A stretch of DNA of 64,000 nucleotides from Bin87 sp965261925 (GTDB lineage: Bacteria; Chloroflexota; Dehalococcoidia; Lucifugimonadales; UBA3495). A model generated the notes under the pieces. The model was not told where the DNA came from. It worked only from the letters and a program-made list of their open reading frames with translations, and did no database searches. Shown here one piece after another: positions 27,610-35,155 of the stretch. Each line of letters starts with the position of its first letter. The stretch's first letter is position 1. Location: positions 4,154,001 to 4,218,000 of the forward strand of contig OZ253486.1 in NCBI GenBank assembly GCA_965261925.1. The letters run 5' to 3'. The translations under genes were made by a program, and so were the position numbers.

Positions 27610-28011
27610 AGAATCCTACCTCTGCGCCGCTTGGCTCGCTGGCCTGATGCGACTCTTTGCATCGCCCAAATGGCCTCGGCCCTTTGAGTCGTGCGGCGGA
27701 AGGTACTGAAAAACCATATCAAAGTCAACCAACGTACCTGTCATCAACATACGCTGGGTGACGAATACAGCATATACAACAGGCATCAACATAACATAAC
27801 CGTAAAAGCGGCGGCATAAATAAATTATATGCGGTGCATTGATCATAATCGATTACGATAACGGCTGTAGACTAAACCGGGAGGTTCCCTGCGGTGGTCC
27901 TTGCGCTCACTGACATGGCTCGACTCGTCATTGATCCCGCAAACTTGTGCCGGTGCATGGCGAAATGGATGGGCGGCGCGTGCCAAACAGGCGGCGCCGC
28001 CCGGTATTCGC
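27610..28011. other. Intergenic region upstream of binding-protein copy 1
   Basis: About 400 nt, clearly more AT-rich than the genes around it, with no gene seen. It holds a TATAAT box on the minus strand (27824-27829) and an 18-bp palindrome with one mismatch pair centred on TAATCGATTA (27842-27859). Together they look like the promoter and operator for the downstream binding protein and permeases. Confidence 0.5.
27824..27859 (-). promoter_or_regulatory. Candidate promoter with palindromic operator
   Basis: A perfect -10 hexamer TATAAT (minus strand, 27829-27824) lies 13 nt downstream of the palindrome at 27842-27859, which would cover the -35 position. No good -35 hexamer is visible. This fits a regulated promoter, but it is inferred from pattern alone. 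Confidence 0.35.
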
Positions 28012-29880
28012 TCAGTTGCGCACTACCCTGGTGTATTCGTGGCCCTTCATGCCACCGAAGTAGCTGTTGTTGACCGAGTATCCGACGATAACCTCCGGGT
28101 TGATACCGAATTCAGCGAACAGGAAACCGAGCGGCATCGTGGCATTCTGCTCGTACATGAACTGGCCGACTTCGCGCATGATTTGTTCGCGTTCTTCTGC
28201 GTTCACGCTGGTCTTCCAGCGGTCATACTCCTGCTCCACGTACGGATCCTCGTACATGTACACCGCTCCCTGCTGGTTGGGGCTGACGAAGTAAACCCGC
28301 ACATTGCGACCCGACGGCCAGAAACCGGTCCGGTGGGTCCACAGCGTGCTGTTCATCTCGCGAGCTTTGTAGCGGGTCCGAATGGGCTGGAATTCGCCGA
28401 TTTGGGCGTCAACCGAGAACCCAACCGCCTCGAGCCAGGAGATTATTGGCACCGCGATCTCGGTCAATTCAGGGACACCCACCAGCTTGCCTGACATGAA
28501 CTCGACGGTGGGTCCCGCACCCGCGGCGTAGCCGGCTTCCTGCAGCAATTGACGAGACAGGTCGGGGTCGTAGGCCGGGATCTCCCAGTCGGGATTGTAG
28601 GCCGGGTCCGTCGGGTGCCAACCGGTGTTGGCCATCATTTCCATCTTGTTATCGAAGAAGGCTTCATTGATGGCATCTCGGTTGATGGCATGGTTCATTG
28701 CCCGGCGCACGAGCACGTTGGTGTTGGGATCGTTGGCGTCGCGCTTGTCTTCCAGGTACTGGCCGCCGATGCCGACCCATACCATGAACGCGGGCAGCGT
28801 GCTCTGCGTGATGGCATATCCGGCTTTGACGATTTCGCCCTGGAGTTCGCGCGGGATCTCGGCGATGTCCGCCTCGCCGGCGCGGAGCATGGCGACACGG
28901 GTCAGGTCTTCCTCTGCGAAGAAGAAGGTCAGAGTCTCGAAGTCCGGCGTAATCCGCCAGTGCTCATAGGGTACCCGCTCGTATTCCAGCTTTGCGCCCC
29001 GCTGGTAGCTCACGTGCTGGAAGGGACCGGTTCCCACCGGATTCTGGGCGTACTCGTCTTCGCCCACCTTCTCCCAGTAGTCCTTGCTGTAGATCAGCGG
29101 GTCCGTGCTCGCGTCTGAGAACCAGAAGGGCACCCACAGTTCGGGACGATTGGCGTGCCAGATCATCTCGCTGTCCGAGACTTCTTCGATCGCCGCGGTG
29201 GTTCCAAGCGCGTCCACCTCGATGCTTCGCAACTCGCCCTGGGGTCCCAGCAGTTCGTGGAACCAGTCGGTGGCGCCCTTGCCCTCCGGGTGGGACCACA
29301 ACTGGAGGCTGAACACGAAGTCGGAAACGCCAAAAGTGTCCTCACCGTGATGGTACGGCACGTCCTCGCGCAGCTGGAAATGCCAGGTCTGGCCGTCCTC
29401 CGACACTTCCCATTCCGTGGTCAGCATCGGTTTTGCTTCCCAGGTGACGTAGTCGCGTTGGAACAGTTGCTCCTGCATCGGCTGCAGCATGCCCTGGTTG
29501 GTGCCGCCGACGCGCCAGCCGAGCAGGTTTTCAGCGTAAGGCGGCGTAATGGCGACCCGAAGATCGGCTTGGACAGGAGTACCGGCGGTTGTTTCCGGAA
29601 CCGCCGTCGCCGCTGGGGCCGCGGTTGGGGCTGCTCCTCCTGCCGCCCGGTCGCTCATGCCGGCCGGCAGTGCCAGGGCTGCGGTAGCGGCGGGTTCGGC
29701 CGGCGCGGCTGCCGGAGCCGCGGGTGCAGCGGTCGCCGCCGGTTGCTGTTGCTGGCTGGCACTCGCAGGAGCGCTGGTCGCCGGCTCTTGCTCAGCTGGA
29801 GCGCCGCAGGCTATCGCTATCGTCAATGCAAAGCTCAAAAATACGCATAATGCGATCCGTACCCAGCGATTGGTCGCCAT
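28012..29880 (-). CDS. ABC transporter substrate-binding lipoprotein, family 5 (peptide type), copy 2
   Basis: 622 residues with lipobox IAIAC (Cys about residue 25), then a low-complexity Ala/Pro/Gln linker and an SBP family 5 domain. It resembles copy 1 throughout: AVAITPPYAENLLGWRVGGTNQG-type start of the domain, RVAMLRAGEADIAEIPRELQG, NPNTNVLVRRAMNHA and the common end FGGMKGHEYTRVVRN. Differences cluster in the middle of the domain, as expected for altered ligand choice. The ATG at 29880 is preceded by GGAGGTG; the frame extends 54 nt further without a signal-like sequence. It has its own promoter region with a long palindrome. Confidence 0.9.
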   Translation of the reverse strand: MATNRWVRIALCVFLSFALTIAIACGAPAEQEPATSAPASASQQQQPAATAAPAAPAAAPAEPAATAALALPAGMSDRAAGGAAPTAAPAATAVPETTAGTPVQADLRVAITPPYAENLLGWRVGGTNQGMLQPMQEQLFQRDYVTWEAKPMLTTEWEVSEDGQTWHFQLREDVPYHHGEDTFGVSDFVFSLQLWSHPEGKGATDWFHELLGPQGELRSIEVDALGTTAAIEEVSDSEMIWHANRPELWVPFWFSDASTDPLIYSKDYWEKVGEDEYAQNPVGTGPFQHVSYQRGAKLEYERVPYEHWRITPDFETLTFFFAEEDLTRVAMLRAGEADIAEIPRELQGEIVKAGYAITQSTLPAFMVWVGIGGQYLEDKRDANDPNTNVLVRRAMNHAINRDAINEAFFDNKMEMMANTGWHPTDPAYNPDWEIPAYDPDLSRQLLQEAGYAAGAGPTVEFMSGKLVGVPELTEIAVPIISWLEAVGFSVDAQIGEFQPIRTRYKAREMNSTLWTHRTGFWPSGRNVRVYFVSPNQQGAVYMYEDPYVEQEYDRWKTSVNAEEREQIMREVGQFMYEQNATMPLGFLFAEFGINPEVIVGYSVNNSYFGGMKGHEYTRVVRN

Positions 29881-29924
29881 AATCGTGCACCTCCATTGTG
29901 AATCCGAATTGGTTACGTCGCGCA

Positions 29925-29946
29925 ATATCATCATATATGATGATAT
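29925..29946. promoter_or_regulatory. 22-bp perfect palindrome upstream of binding-protein copy 2
   Basis: A perfect 22-bp inverted repeat with arms ATATCATCATA, starting 45 nt before the ATG at 29880. A TTGACT hexamer on the minus strand (29965-29960) sits where a -35 box would be, so the palindrome covers the expected -10 region. This is the layout of a repressor operator. The binding protein is unknown. Confidence 0.5.
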
Positions 29947-29971
29947 ACATTATTTGTATAGTCAATGCACT

Positions 29972-30928
29972 CTACTGAATGCAACCGCCTTTGTCAACCT
30001 GCCCATTCGGATAAAAATTTGCCCACGCCCAACGGTAGGCGATGATCACTGGCAAGTCTCTTGTGGCGCCGTTGCTGGCCATGGCGCGCGCCGCGATCGT
30101 GCTTTCGTCGGCGCTGATGACTATGCTCATGCCGCCGATTTCGGCGGTAATCGACCCGGCGTCCAATACCGACAGGTAGGGCCACGCCGCGGCTTGGCCG
30201 TTAACTACCACGCCGGCCACGTGATCCTCACCCGGTCTGCGTCCGCTGTAAGGTGTGGACGGGATATCCGAAACGAGCACTCGGCTGTGGGGATTGGCGG
30301 CGAGCCATTGCCGCCAGGTCGTTAGCTGGGATGGCATCAACTCGAGGCTGGATCCGACCAGGGGACCGGCGATCGCCTCTCCGAGAGGTTGGGACCACAC
30401 GCTGCCCGTCGCGTGGTCATACCAAGTCATCGCTCCCTTGTATAGCGCTCCCTGGTTGCCGAATACTGCCGCGCTGCCATCCACCCGACGCTCGTGTACC
30501 AGCGCCGTGTAGCAGAGCGGGCACCAGGTGACCAGCACCGGCACTCCTCCCACCGTGTCGTTCACCATTTCCCGGTGATATAGCAGCCCGGCGGGGTAGG
30601 CCCTCGCATCCCCGTTGATGTTCAACCCGATGATCAGCTCGTCGCTCGGCAGGTCAGACCCATCGGCACTCCGGAATTCTGGATCGTAGATCGGGGGGAT
30701 GGCGTCCGGCCGACGCAACTGCCGGTACTCGGCGTCATCAAATGCGGAGGAGACCCGACCCTCCGGACCGATCAGCTCGTCAACGCTTCCAACGTAAATA
30801 GAAGCCGCTGGCGTGCTTTCGGGCGCCAGACTGATGCCCGAAGAGGCGTTACCAGACTGGCAGCCACCCAAGGCGTTCAAAAAGAGCATGGCCGCGAGTA
30901 CCAGTCCTCCGATGTTTGACAGCCGCAT
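29972..30928 (-). CDS. DUF3179 domain-containing lipoprotein
   Basis: 318 residues with signal peptide and lipobox LGGC (Cys about residue 23). DUF3179 features are clear: VPVLVTWCPLCYTALVHERRVDG, AVFGNQGALYKGAMTWYDHATGSVWSQPLGEAIAGPLVGSSLELMP and a W-x2-W segment (TWRQWLAANPHSRVL). The paired Cys in WCPLC is conserved in the family. Function is unknown. A GTG lies one codon upstream and could be the start instead. It follows the zinc locus on the same strand after a 330-nt gap. Confidence 0.88.
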   Translation of the reverse strand: MRLSNIGGLVLAAMLFLNALGGCQSGNASSGISLAPESTPAASIYVGSVDELIGPEGRVSSAFDDAEYRQLRRPDAIPPIYDPEFRSADGSDLPSDELIIGLNINGDARAYPAGLLYHREMVNDTVGGVPVLVTWCPLCYTALVHERRVDGSAAVFGNQGALYKGAMTWYDHATGSVWSQPLGEAIAGPLVGSSLELMPSQLTTWRQWLAANPHSRVLVSDIPSTPYSGRRPGEDHVAGVVVNGQAAAWPYLSVLDAGSITAEIGGMSIVISADESTIAARAMASNGATRDLPVIIAYRWAWANFYPNGQVDKGGCIQ

Positions 30929-31093
30929 CACGTGATTCTATGCGGTCATGCAACCATTGGGCCATTCCGTGAGGTCAGCGCAACGATCAGAGTGGTTCCA
31001 TGGCGTTGGCTCGGGTCATGCTGGAGGACGTATTCGATCCAAGAGCGGCCCACAGCCCGCGGCGATGACGGGGTCGTTCCGTCATGGTGCGCA

Positions 31094-31172
31094 TCAGTTG
31101 AGTTCAATCACGCCGCAGGCCACCCGTGTCCCAGTGTCCGTTGCCGATTTCGCCACGCAGGTGCATTTGTAG
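31094..31172 (-). pseudogene. Possible Cu/Zn superoxide dismutase C-terminal remnant
   Basis: The minus-strand frame reads RYKCTCVAKSATDTGTRV, then ACGVIELN and a TGA at 31096-31094. The GxRxACGVI end is typical of SodC proteins, and a preceding Ser-x-x-x-x-Gly segment also fits. Upstream the frame runs through the hairpin at 31195-31222 and shows no metal-binding His residues, so only a fragment, or a chance match, remains. Confidence 0.25.
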
Positions 31173-31194
31173 CGACTCGGGCCGACAGAGGAAG

Positions 31195-31222
31195 ACCGGG
31201 GACATCGAGTGTCCCCGGTTTT
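31195..31222. terminator. Hairpin downstream of the zinc-binding protein gene
   Basis: Perfect 10-bp stem ACCGGGGACA / TGTCCCCGGT, loop TCGAG, followed by TTTTC on the plus strand. It lies about 36 nt past the stop of the minus-strand zinc gene. The T-run is on the plus-strand side, so the direction of action is uncertain. Confidence 0.5.
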
Positions 31223-31257
31223 CAAATCAAGTGCTCGTAGCACCACGCCGGATTAGA

Positions 31258-33513
31258 TCACCGCAGCACTAGCGCCAGTTGGTCTGCGTTGGCCCGCATC
31301 ATGCTGATGTAATCCGGATACTCGTCGTCTGGCAACGAACGGATAATCCCGACCTGTATGTTCGTGTCCCGGGCAACCTGTTGCAGAGCGTCGGCGGAGA
31401 ATTGGGGTTCCGCGAACACGGCAGTCAGACTACGCTGCTCCACCATCTCCAGGACGTTGGCAATGTCGTCCGGCGAGACATCCTCAGCGTGCGCGCCCAC
31501 AAAGGCTTGCACCTCCACATCATAGCGTTCGCCGAAATACCCGAAGGCGTCGTGGAACGTCACCAGTACCCGGCGTTCATGGGGTATCGGCGCCAGCGCG
31601 TCGACGATGTAAGCGTCCAGAGTCTCCAGTTCCGCGATGTATGCCGCTGCGCTATCCAGGTACGTCCCTGCGTTCGCCGGGTCCGCCGCAACCAACCCGT
31701 TGGTGATTTGGTTCATGTAGTGGACTACCATCCTGGGGTTCTGCCAGAAGTGCGGGTCGCCTTCTTTGTGGTCGTGCCCCTCCTCGGGGTGGTCACCCTG
31801 TTCCAGTAAGCCCACGAACGCAATCTTGGTCGGCTTGCCGGCAACTTCCCAGCGATCTGCCTCTTCCAGGTCGTGCGATTCCAGAGCTATCACTTCGCCA
31901 GCCGCTGAGTCGGTGATGAAGATCCGGCCCGGGGCCGTTGCGATGTGCGGTCGCGCCCAGAAGCTGGGATCGATCTCAGCTCCCAGGATGTCGGATGACG
32001 CGGCCAGCAGGTCCAGGTCATGGGCCTCGTACATGCGGACTTCGCCGTCGCTCATGACAATCAGCAACAATTCGCCATCGTGGCTGATCGTCACCTGAAT
32101 AGGTCGCAAGTCCTCATTGGCCGGAATCAACTGCTCCATCTCGCCGGCTTCGGGATCCACCACGTATAGGCCTACTGCGGATCCCAGGGCGAAGAAATGG
32201 TCCAATCCGGCGTAGCCCCAAACCGAGGTAAGGCGGAAGTCATCGGGCGAACGATTCGGGGCTGAAATGAAAGCGTGCTCAAACTCCCCATCGTGGGCCT
32301 CGATCATCAGCACCCCACCGGTGCAGCCGAAAACGGCCATGTGTCCATTGCCCGCGTCGCCGTGCAAGTCCGGACAGCCTTCCGCGCTGTACAGCACGTT
32401 GCCCTCCAGGTCGCGTATCTCCGCGCCGATGGGTAATCGGTAATCGCTGGGGTTCAGAGCAAAATCGGGATGTGGCATGGTGACGGCGATGAGGTCGTCT
32501 TCCAGCGGCACCGCGGCTCCGTGGTGGGGGCCAGCATTGAGTACCACGGGTTCGTAAGATGCGCCCGCTTCTTCCAACTCGTGCTCGTTGATGAGGGCGA
32601 TGTCTCCTGACCCATCGTAGAACACGGCAGCCCACTCTCCCCCTACGTACAGGTGGACCGGATTGTCGCCAGGCAGATCAATTCCCAGGCGGCTGACCTC
32701 TCGTTCCACCAAGTCCTCGTGGTCGCCATGCTCCTCCAGGTAGATGCCGCCGTCGATGGCATGGATATTGTTGGCGTCGCTTGACACGGCAATCGCGAAC
32801 CTGCCGCTTTTCGTCGGATAAATGCGGCCGGCCCGGGAACCCAGGTCGAAGGCTCCGTCTTGAACGGTCTCGGTTTCAAGATCGATCACCGCCAGCGATC
32901 CCGTCTCACCATCACCGACCAGCAGCCGGCCAGCCAACTCCAATTCGTGCTCCTCCTCCTCGTGGTGGTCGCCTCCCGGGAAGGGCAATTCCACCAGTTC
33001 CTGGGGTTCCAAGCCTTCCGATGCGACCACTTGGACGGCCTCTCTTGAGGCTGCGTTTGCGATTAGGGCGTCGACCTGGCTCGCGAGGCCTGCGCCGTTG
33101 CTGACGATGAGGTCGGCCTGGGCGATACGCACGCTGTCGCGCGGCGTGCTCTGCCAGGTGTGAGCGTCGGCGCCAGCCTTCACCAGCGTATCGACGCTCA
33201 CCAACTCCCCTCCGACCTGGCGCACCAGGTCGGCCAGCAACACGTTGCTAGCTACCACGTTGAGGGTCTCGTCCGGCGACGAGCTTTCGACGGCCGGAGG
33301 CGGCGCCGAGGTTGGCGCGGGATCCGCGGCCGCGACCTGCGGCGGCGAAGGTGTGGCGGACGGATCTGCGGAGGCAGGGACGCCCTGATCATCGCCCGCA
33401 CAGGCCGTCAGCAGCAGCAGCACAACCGCCGCCACTGCGGCAATCATTGCCAGGCTCGTACGCGTCGGGAAAGTGTTGGCGCTGGGTGGGGATCGTCGAA
33501 TCAGTGGGTTCAT
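31258..33513 (-). CDS. Zinc-binding lipoprotein: ZnuA/AztC-type receptor with an inserted AztD-like beta-propeller
   Basis: 751 residues. Signal peptide with lipobox LLTAC (Cys38), then a Pro/Ala/Ser linker to ~80. Residues 83-175 are the N-lobe of a cluster A-I zinc/manganese receptor, with metal ligand His118 (AGADAHTW). Residues 177-192 are an acidic His-rich loop (DHHEEEEHE). Residues ~195-568 form a propeller with AztD hallmarks: EEHGDHEDL (260-268), AGPHHGAAVP (327-336), CPDLHGDAGNG (380-390) and VFGCTGG. The receptor resumes after a second His/Asp/Glu loop (574-586) with ligands His588 (DPHFWQNP), His654 (TFHDAFGYFGERY) and Glu702 (FAEPQFS). AztD is a periplasmic zinc metallochaperone that hands zinc to AztC; here both seem joined. 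ATG 33513 has GGAG upstream. Probably Zur-controlled. No permease or ATPase genes are adjacent. Confidence 0.9.
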   Translation of the reverse strand: MNPLIRRSPPSANTFPTRTSLAMIAAVAAVVLLLLTACAGDDQGVPASADPSATPSPPQVAAADPAPTSAPPPAVESSSPDETLNVVASNVLLADLVRQVGGELVSVDTLVKAGADAHTWQSTPRDSVRIAQADLIVSNGAGLASQVDALIANAASREAVQVVASEGLEPQELVELPFPGGDHHEEEEHELELAGRLLVGDGETGSLAVIDLETETVQDGAFDLGSRAGRIYPTKSGRFAIAVSSDANNIHAIDGGIYLEEHGDHEDLVEREVSRLGIDLPGDNPVHLYVGGEWAAVFYDGSGDIALINEHELEEAGASYEPVVLNAGPHHGAAVPLEDDLIAVTMPHPDFALNPSDYRLPIGAEIRDLEGNVLYSAEGCPDLHGDAGNGHMAVFGCTGGVLMIEAHDGEFEHAFISAPNRSPDDFRLTSVWGYAGLDHFFALGSAVGLYVVDPEAGEMEQLIPANEDLRPIQVTISHDGELLLIVMSDGEVRMYEAHDLDLLAASSDILGAEIDPSFWARPHIATAPGRIFITDSAAGEVIALESHDLEEADRWEVAGKPTKIAFVGLLEQGDHPEEGHDHKEGDPHFWQNPRMVVHYMNQITNGLVAADPANAGTYLDSAAAYIAELETLDAYIVDALAPIPHERRVLVTFHDAFGYFGERYDVEVQAFVGAHAEDVSPDDIANVLEMVEQRSLTAVFAEPQFSADALQQVARDTNIQVGIIRSLPDDEYPDYISMMRANADQLALVLR

Positions 33514-33583
33514 CGGTTTACTCCGTTAGCCTTGGTTTCAATTGCCTAGCCAATCAATACTATGTATCAATACAGGCTGTATA

Positions 33584-33598
33584 TGATGCTTGGTATCA
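33584..33598. promoter_or_regulatory. Candidate Zur box 1
   Basis: TGATGCTTGGTATCA: a 6-3-6 inverted repeat with one mismatch pair, 71-85 nt upstream of the zinc-receptor ATG. It shares the pattern (T/C)GATRCnnnGTATC with two other sites next to this gene pair. Confidence 0.55.
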
Positions 33599-33643
33599 CA
33601 TGGTCGGATATAATGAGATGCGGTATCGATTACGCGTTCATAA

Positions 33644-33658
33644 CGATACTTGGTATCA
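33644..33658. promoter_or_regulatory. Candidate Zur box 2
   Basis: CGATACTTGGTATCA: same 6-3-6 architecture with a perfect 5-bp core (GATAC/GTATC), in the same intergenic region as box 1 and exactly 60 nt from it. It is close to the end of the fur-family gene at 33687. Confidence 0.55.
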
Positions 33659-33686
33659 GTGACAGGGTCAAAAAAATTGTTTCGGC

Positions 33687-34154
33687 TCAGTCTCCGGCGC
33701 ACTCAGCGCATCGACCGTACACTTCCAGCCAATGCCCGCTCATCCGGAACCCCGCTGCTGCAGCAGCCTCTCGCAGCATGTCCTCCACATCACACCCCTC
33801 CAGGTCCGCTGATGCTCCGCATACGGCGCACAGCAGGTGATGGTGGTGTCCCTGGTGGCTCAGTTGGTAGCGCAGCTCCCGGTCCTCCAGGAGCACCCGA
33901 CACACCTGGTCCGTCTCCACCAGCAGGCGCAGCCCCCGGTACACCGTCGCTCGCCCCACGCAGGGCAAAGAGGCGCACAGATCCTCCGCCGTGAAGGGCC
34001 GGCCCTGCGCCGCGACCGCGCTGATGACCAGCCGCCTCGGCTCGGTGTCACGGTAACCCAAGTCGCTCAACTGGGCGACGATGTCGTCCACCACCGCGGC
34101 GCTTCGCGGCCGCGGGTGCTCGTGTCCTGAATGTCTCGGCGTAGTCAAAACCAT
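33687..34154 (-). CDS. Fur-family transcriptional regulator, probably Zur
   Basis: 155 residues. The N-terminal winged helix includes RRLVISAVAAQGRPFTAEDLCASLPCVGRATVYRGLRLLVETDQV, the Fur DNA-binding signature. A His-rich sensor stretch (HQGHHHHLLC, about 100-109) follows, then two structural CxxC pairs, Cys109/Cys112 and Cys149/Cys152. Its position directly upstream of a zinc receptor gene argues for zinc rather than iron sensing. A palindrome of the same type as those before the zinc gene lies 3 nt upstream of its ATG, suggesting autoregulation. Confidence 0.88.
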   Translation of the reverse strand: MVLTTPRHSGHEHPRPRSAAVVDDIVAQLSDLGYRDTEPRRLVISAVAAQGRPFTAEDLCASLPCVGRATVYRGLRLLVETDQVCRVLLEDRELRYQLSHQGHHHHLLCAVCGASADLEGCDVEDMLREAAAAAGFRMSGHWLEVYGRCAECAGD

Positions 34155-34156
34155 AA

Positions 34157-34171
34157 TGATACCGCGTATCG
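34157..34171. promoter_or_regulatory. Candidate Zur box 3 (before the fur-family gene)
   Basis: TGATACCGCGTATCG: perfect GATAC-3-GTATC core, 3 nt upstream of the regulator's ATG. The position would allow direct blocking of translation initiation or transcription start. Confidence 0.55.
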
Positions 34172-34450
34172 AATATTATCAACGTGTTTGGCTCATGTCA
34201 ACATGTGAGCGCCGGTTCCTGGTACTGGGTTATTTCGATCGCCGGACAAACCGCGTTGCGGCGGCGACGGCAATGGCACGCCAGGGAGGTTCGGGGCGCG
34301 AGCGTGACATGGGATATTGAATTGCTCCAAGCACCGCCGACAACGTGGTTGCCGAAAGCTGATTGTCATGTCGCGTCGCTCCGGGAATAGCCCGAGGCAG
34401 CAGGCCACAAAATGGGCGCGTCGGCAACGAAACCGGCGACTTCGGCGGCT

Positions 34451-34475
34451 GGATTCCCGCGGACGTGGGAAAGAC
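34451..34475. repeat. GGATTCCCGC-type dispersed palindromic repeat
   Basis: GGATTCCCGCGGACGTGGGA followed by AAGAC. This imperfect inverted repeat resembles the short GGATTCCCGC...GCGGGAATGAC elements scattered in many bacterial genomes. Confidence 0.5.
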
Positions 34476-34517
34476 AGCCAAGGGGGATGCACCGGCTCGG
34501 GGCGGGTCGCGGCGACG

Positions 34518-34545
34518 AGATTGCCACGCTTCGCTCGCAATGACA
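34518..34545. repeat. 28-bp intergenic repeat, copy 1
   Basis: Sequence of the GATTGCCACGCTTCGCTCGC-AATGACA type. It is itself an imperfect inverted repeat (TTGCGAGCG against CGTGGCAA). A near-identical copy lies 180 bp to the right. Elements of this form recur between genes in several phyla. Confidence 0.65.
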
Positions 34546-34697
34546 GTTTGGTTGCTCGCAATGGCAGTCAGGCGGTTCGCATGACTGCTTGGAGTGGGGT
34601 CAGATGGCAAGGCGAGGCGGCGTCAGCGGATGGGGTGGTCCTCTGAAAGGGTGGGTGCACGTGGGCGGTGGGGCGTGGTTGGCTGGGGTTGTCGACG

Positions 34698-34725
34698 GGA
34701 TTGCCACGTTGCGCTCGCAATGACA
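34698..34725. repeat. 28-bp intergenic repeat, copy 2
   Basis: Same element as at 34518, differing in two or three positions (CACGTTGCGC in place of CACGCTTCGC), same orientation. Confidence 0.65.
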
Positions 34726-34890
34726 TTTGACCGTACCGCTCGCGGTGTTATTTGCGTGGCTTGTGGTGACTATTGGGGTGACCGCGATTAGATCATGGCA
34801 GGTTGAATGGCCCGGCGTGAGCCCGGTCAACCTTGACGATGCCATCCTGGCGGGCGTATATTCTGCGCATCATCCCTGCGGGAGGCTGTT

Positions 34891-35133
34891 ATGCCTATCT
34901 ATGAGTACGCCTGCACTACCTGCGGCCACAAGTTCGAAAAATTGCAATCTATGTCTGCCACGGGCGCCGATTGCCCGCACTGCGAGCAGCCTGCGAAGCG
35001 CGCCATTTCAGTCTTCGCCGCTGTCAGCAAGGGCGACAGCTTCGCCGGCGACATGGCCGACCTGGGCGGTTCTCCGATGCCCTCTCCCATGGGCGGCGGA
35101 GGATGCGGCGGTTTCTGTGGCTGCGGTCATTGA
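34891..35133 (+). CDS. FmdB-family zinc ribbon protein
   Basis: 80 residues. It begins MPIYEYACTTCGHKFEKLQSM, the standard FmdB start, with zinc ribbon Cys8/Cys11 and Cys28/Cys31 (CPHCEQPAKR). The tail is Gly-rich and ends in GGFCGCGH, as in many FmdB proteins. FmdB was first linked to regulation of formamidase in Methylophilus, but its general role is unknown. A GGGAGG ribosome site precedes the ATG, and a strong hairpin follows the stop. It stands alone. Confidence 0.88.
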   Translation: MPIYEYACTTCGHKFEKLQSMSATGADCPHCEQPAKRAISVFAAVSKGDSFAGDMADLGGSPMPSPMGGGGCGGFCGCGH

Positions 35134-35155
35134 TCGACGCTGAAGCCAATGAATT

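Larger units (their letters stand above)
30929..31257. other. Gap between the zinc locus and the DUF3179 gene, with a possible gene remnant
   Basis: No complete gene. It contains a terminator-like hairpin at 31195-31222. On the minus strand there is a short open stretch ending at 31094 whose last residues, TGTRVACGVIELN, look like the C-terminus of a Cu/Zn superoxide dismutase. No start or N-terminal part of such a gene was found. Confidence 0.5.
34172..34890. other. Repeat-rich intergenic region
   Basis: About 720 nt without a credible gene. It contains two copies of a 28-bp repeat (34518, 34698), a partial third (34551-34569) and a GGATTCCCGC...GTGGGAA element (34451). Open frames here on either strand are compositionally odd; the minus-strand frame at 34230-34610 reads VIASEAWQSRR over the repeat, which marks it as repeat translation. 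The FmdB ribosome site GGGAGG is at the right end. Confidence 0.65.

Noticed and set aside
31195..31257. Extending the SodC-like fragment into a full small gene
   Set aside because: The frame runs through a perfect terminator-like hairpin and shows no start codon with a ribosome site and no SodC metal ligands.
34230..34610. 126-codon minus-strand frame in the repeat region
   Set aside because: It translates the dispersed repeats and has no domain or ribosome site.
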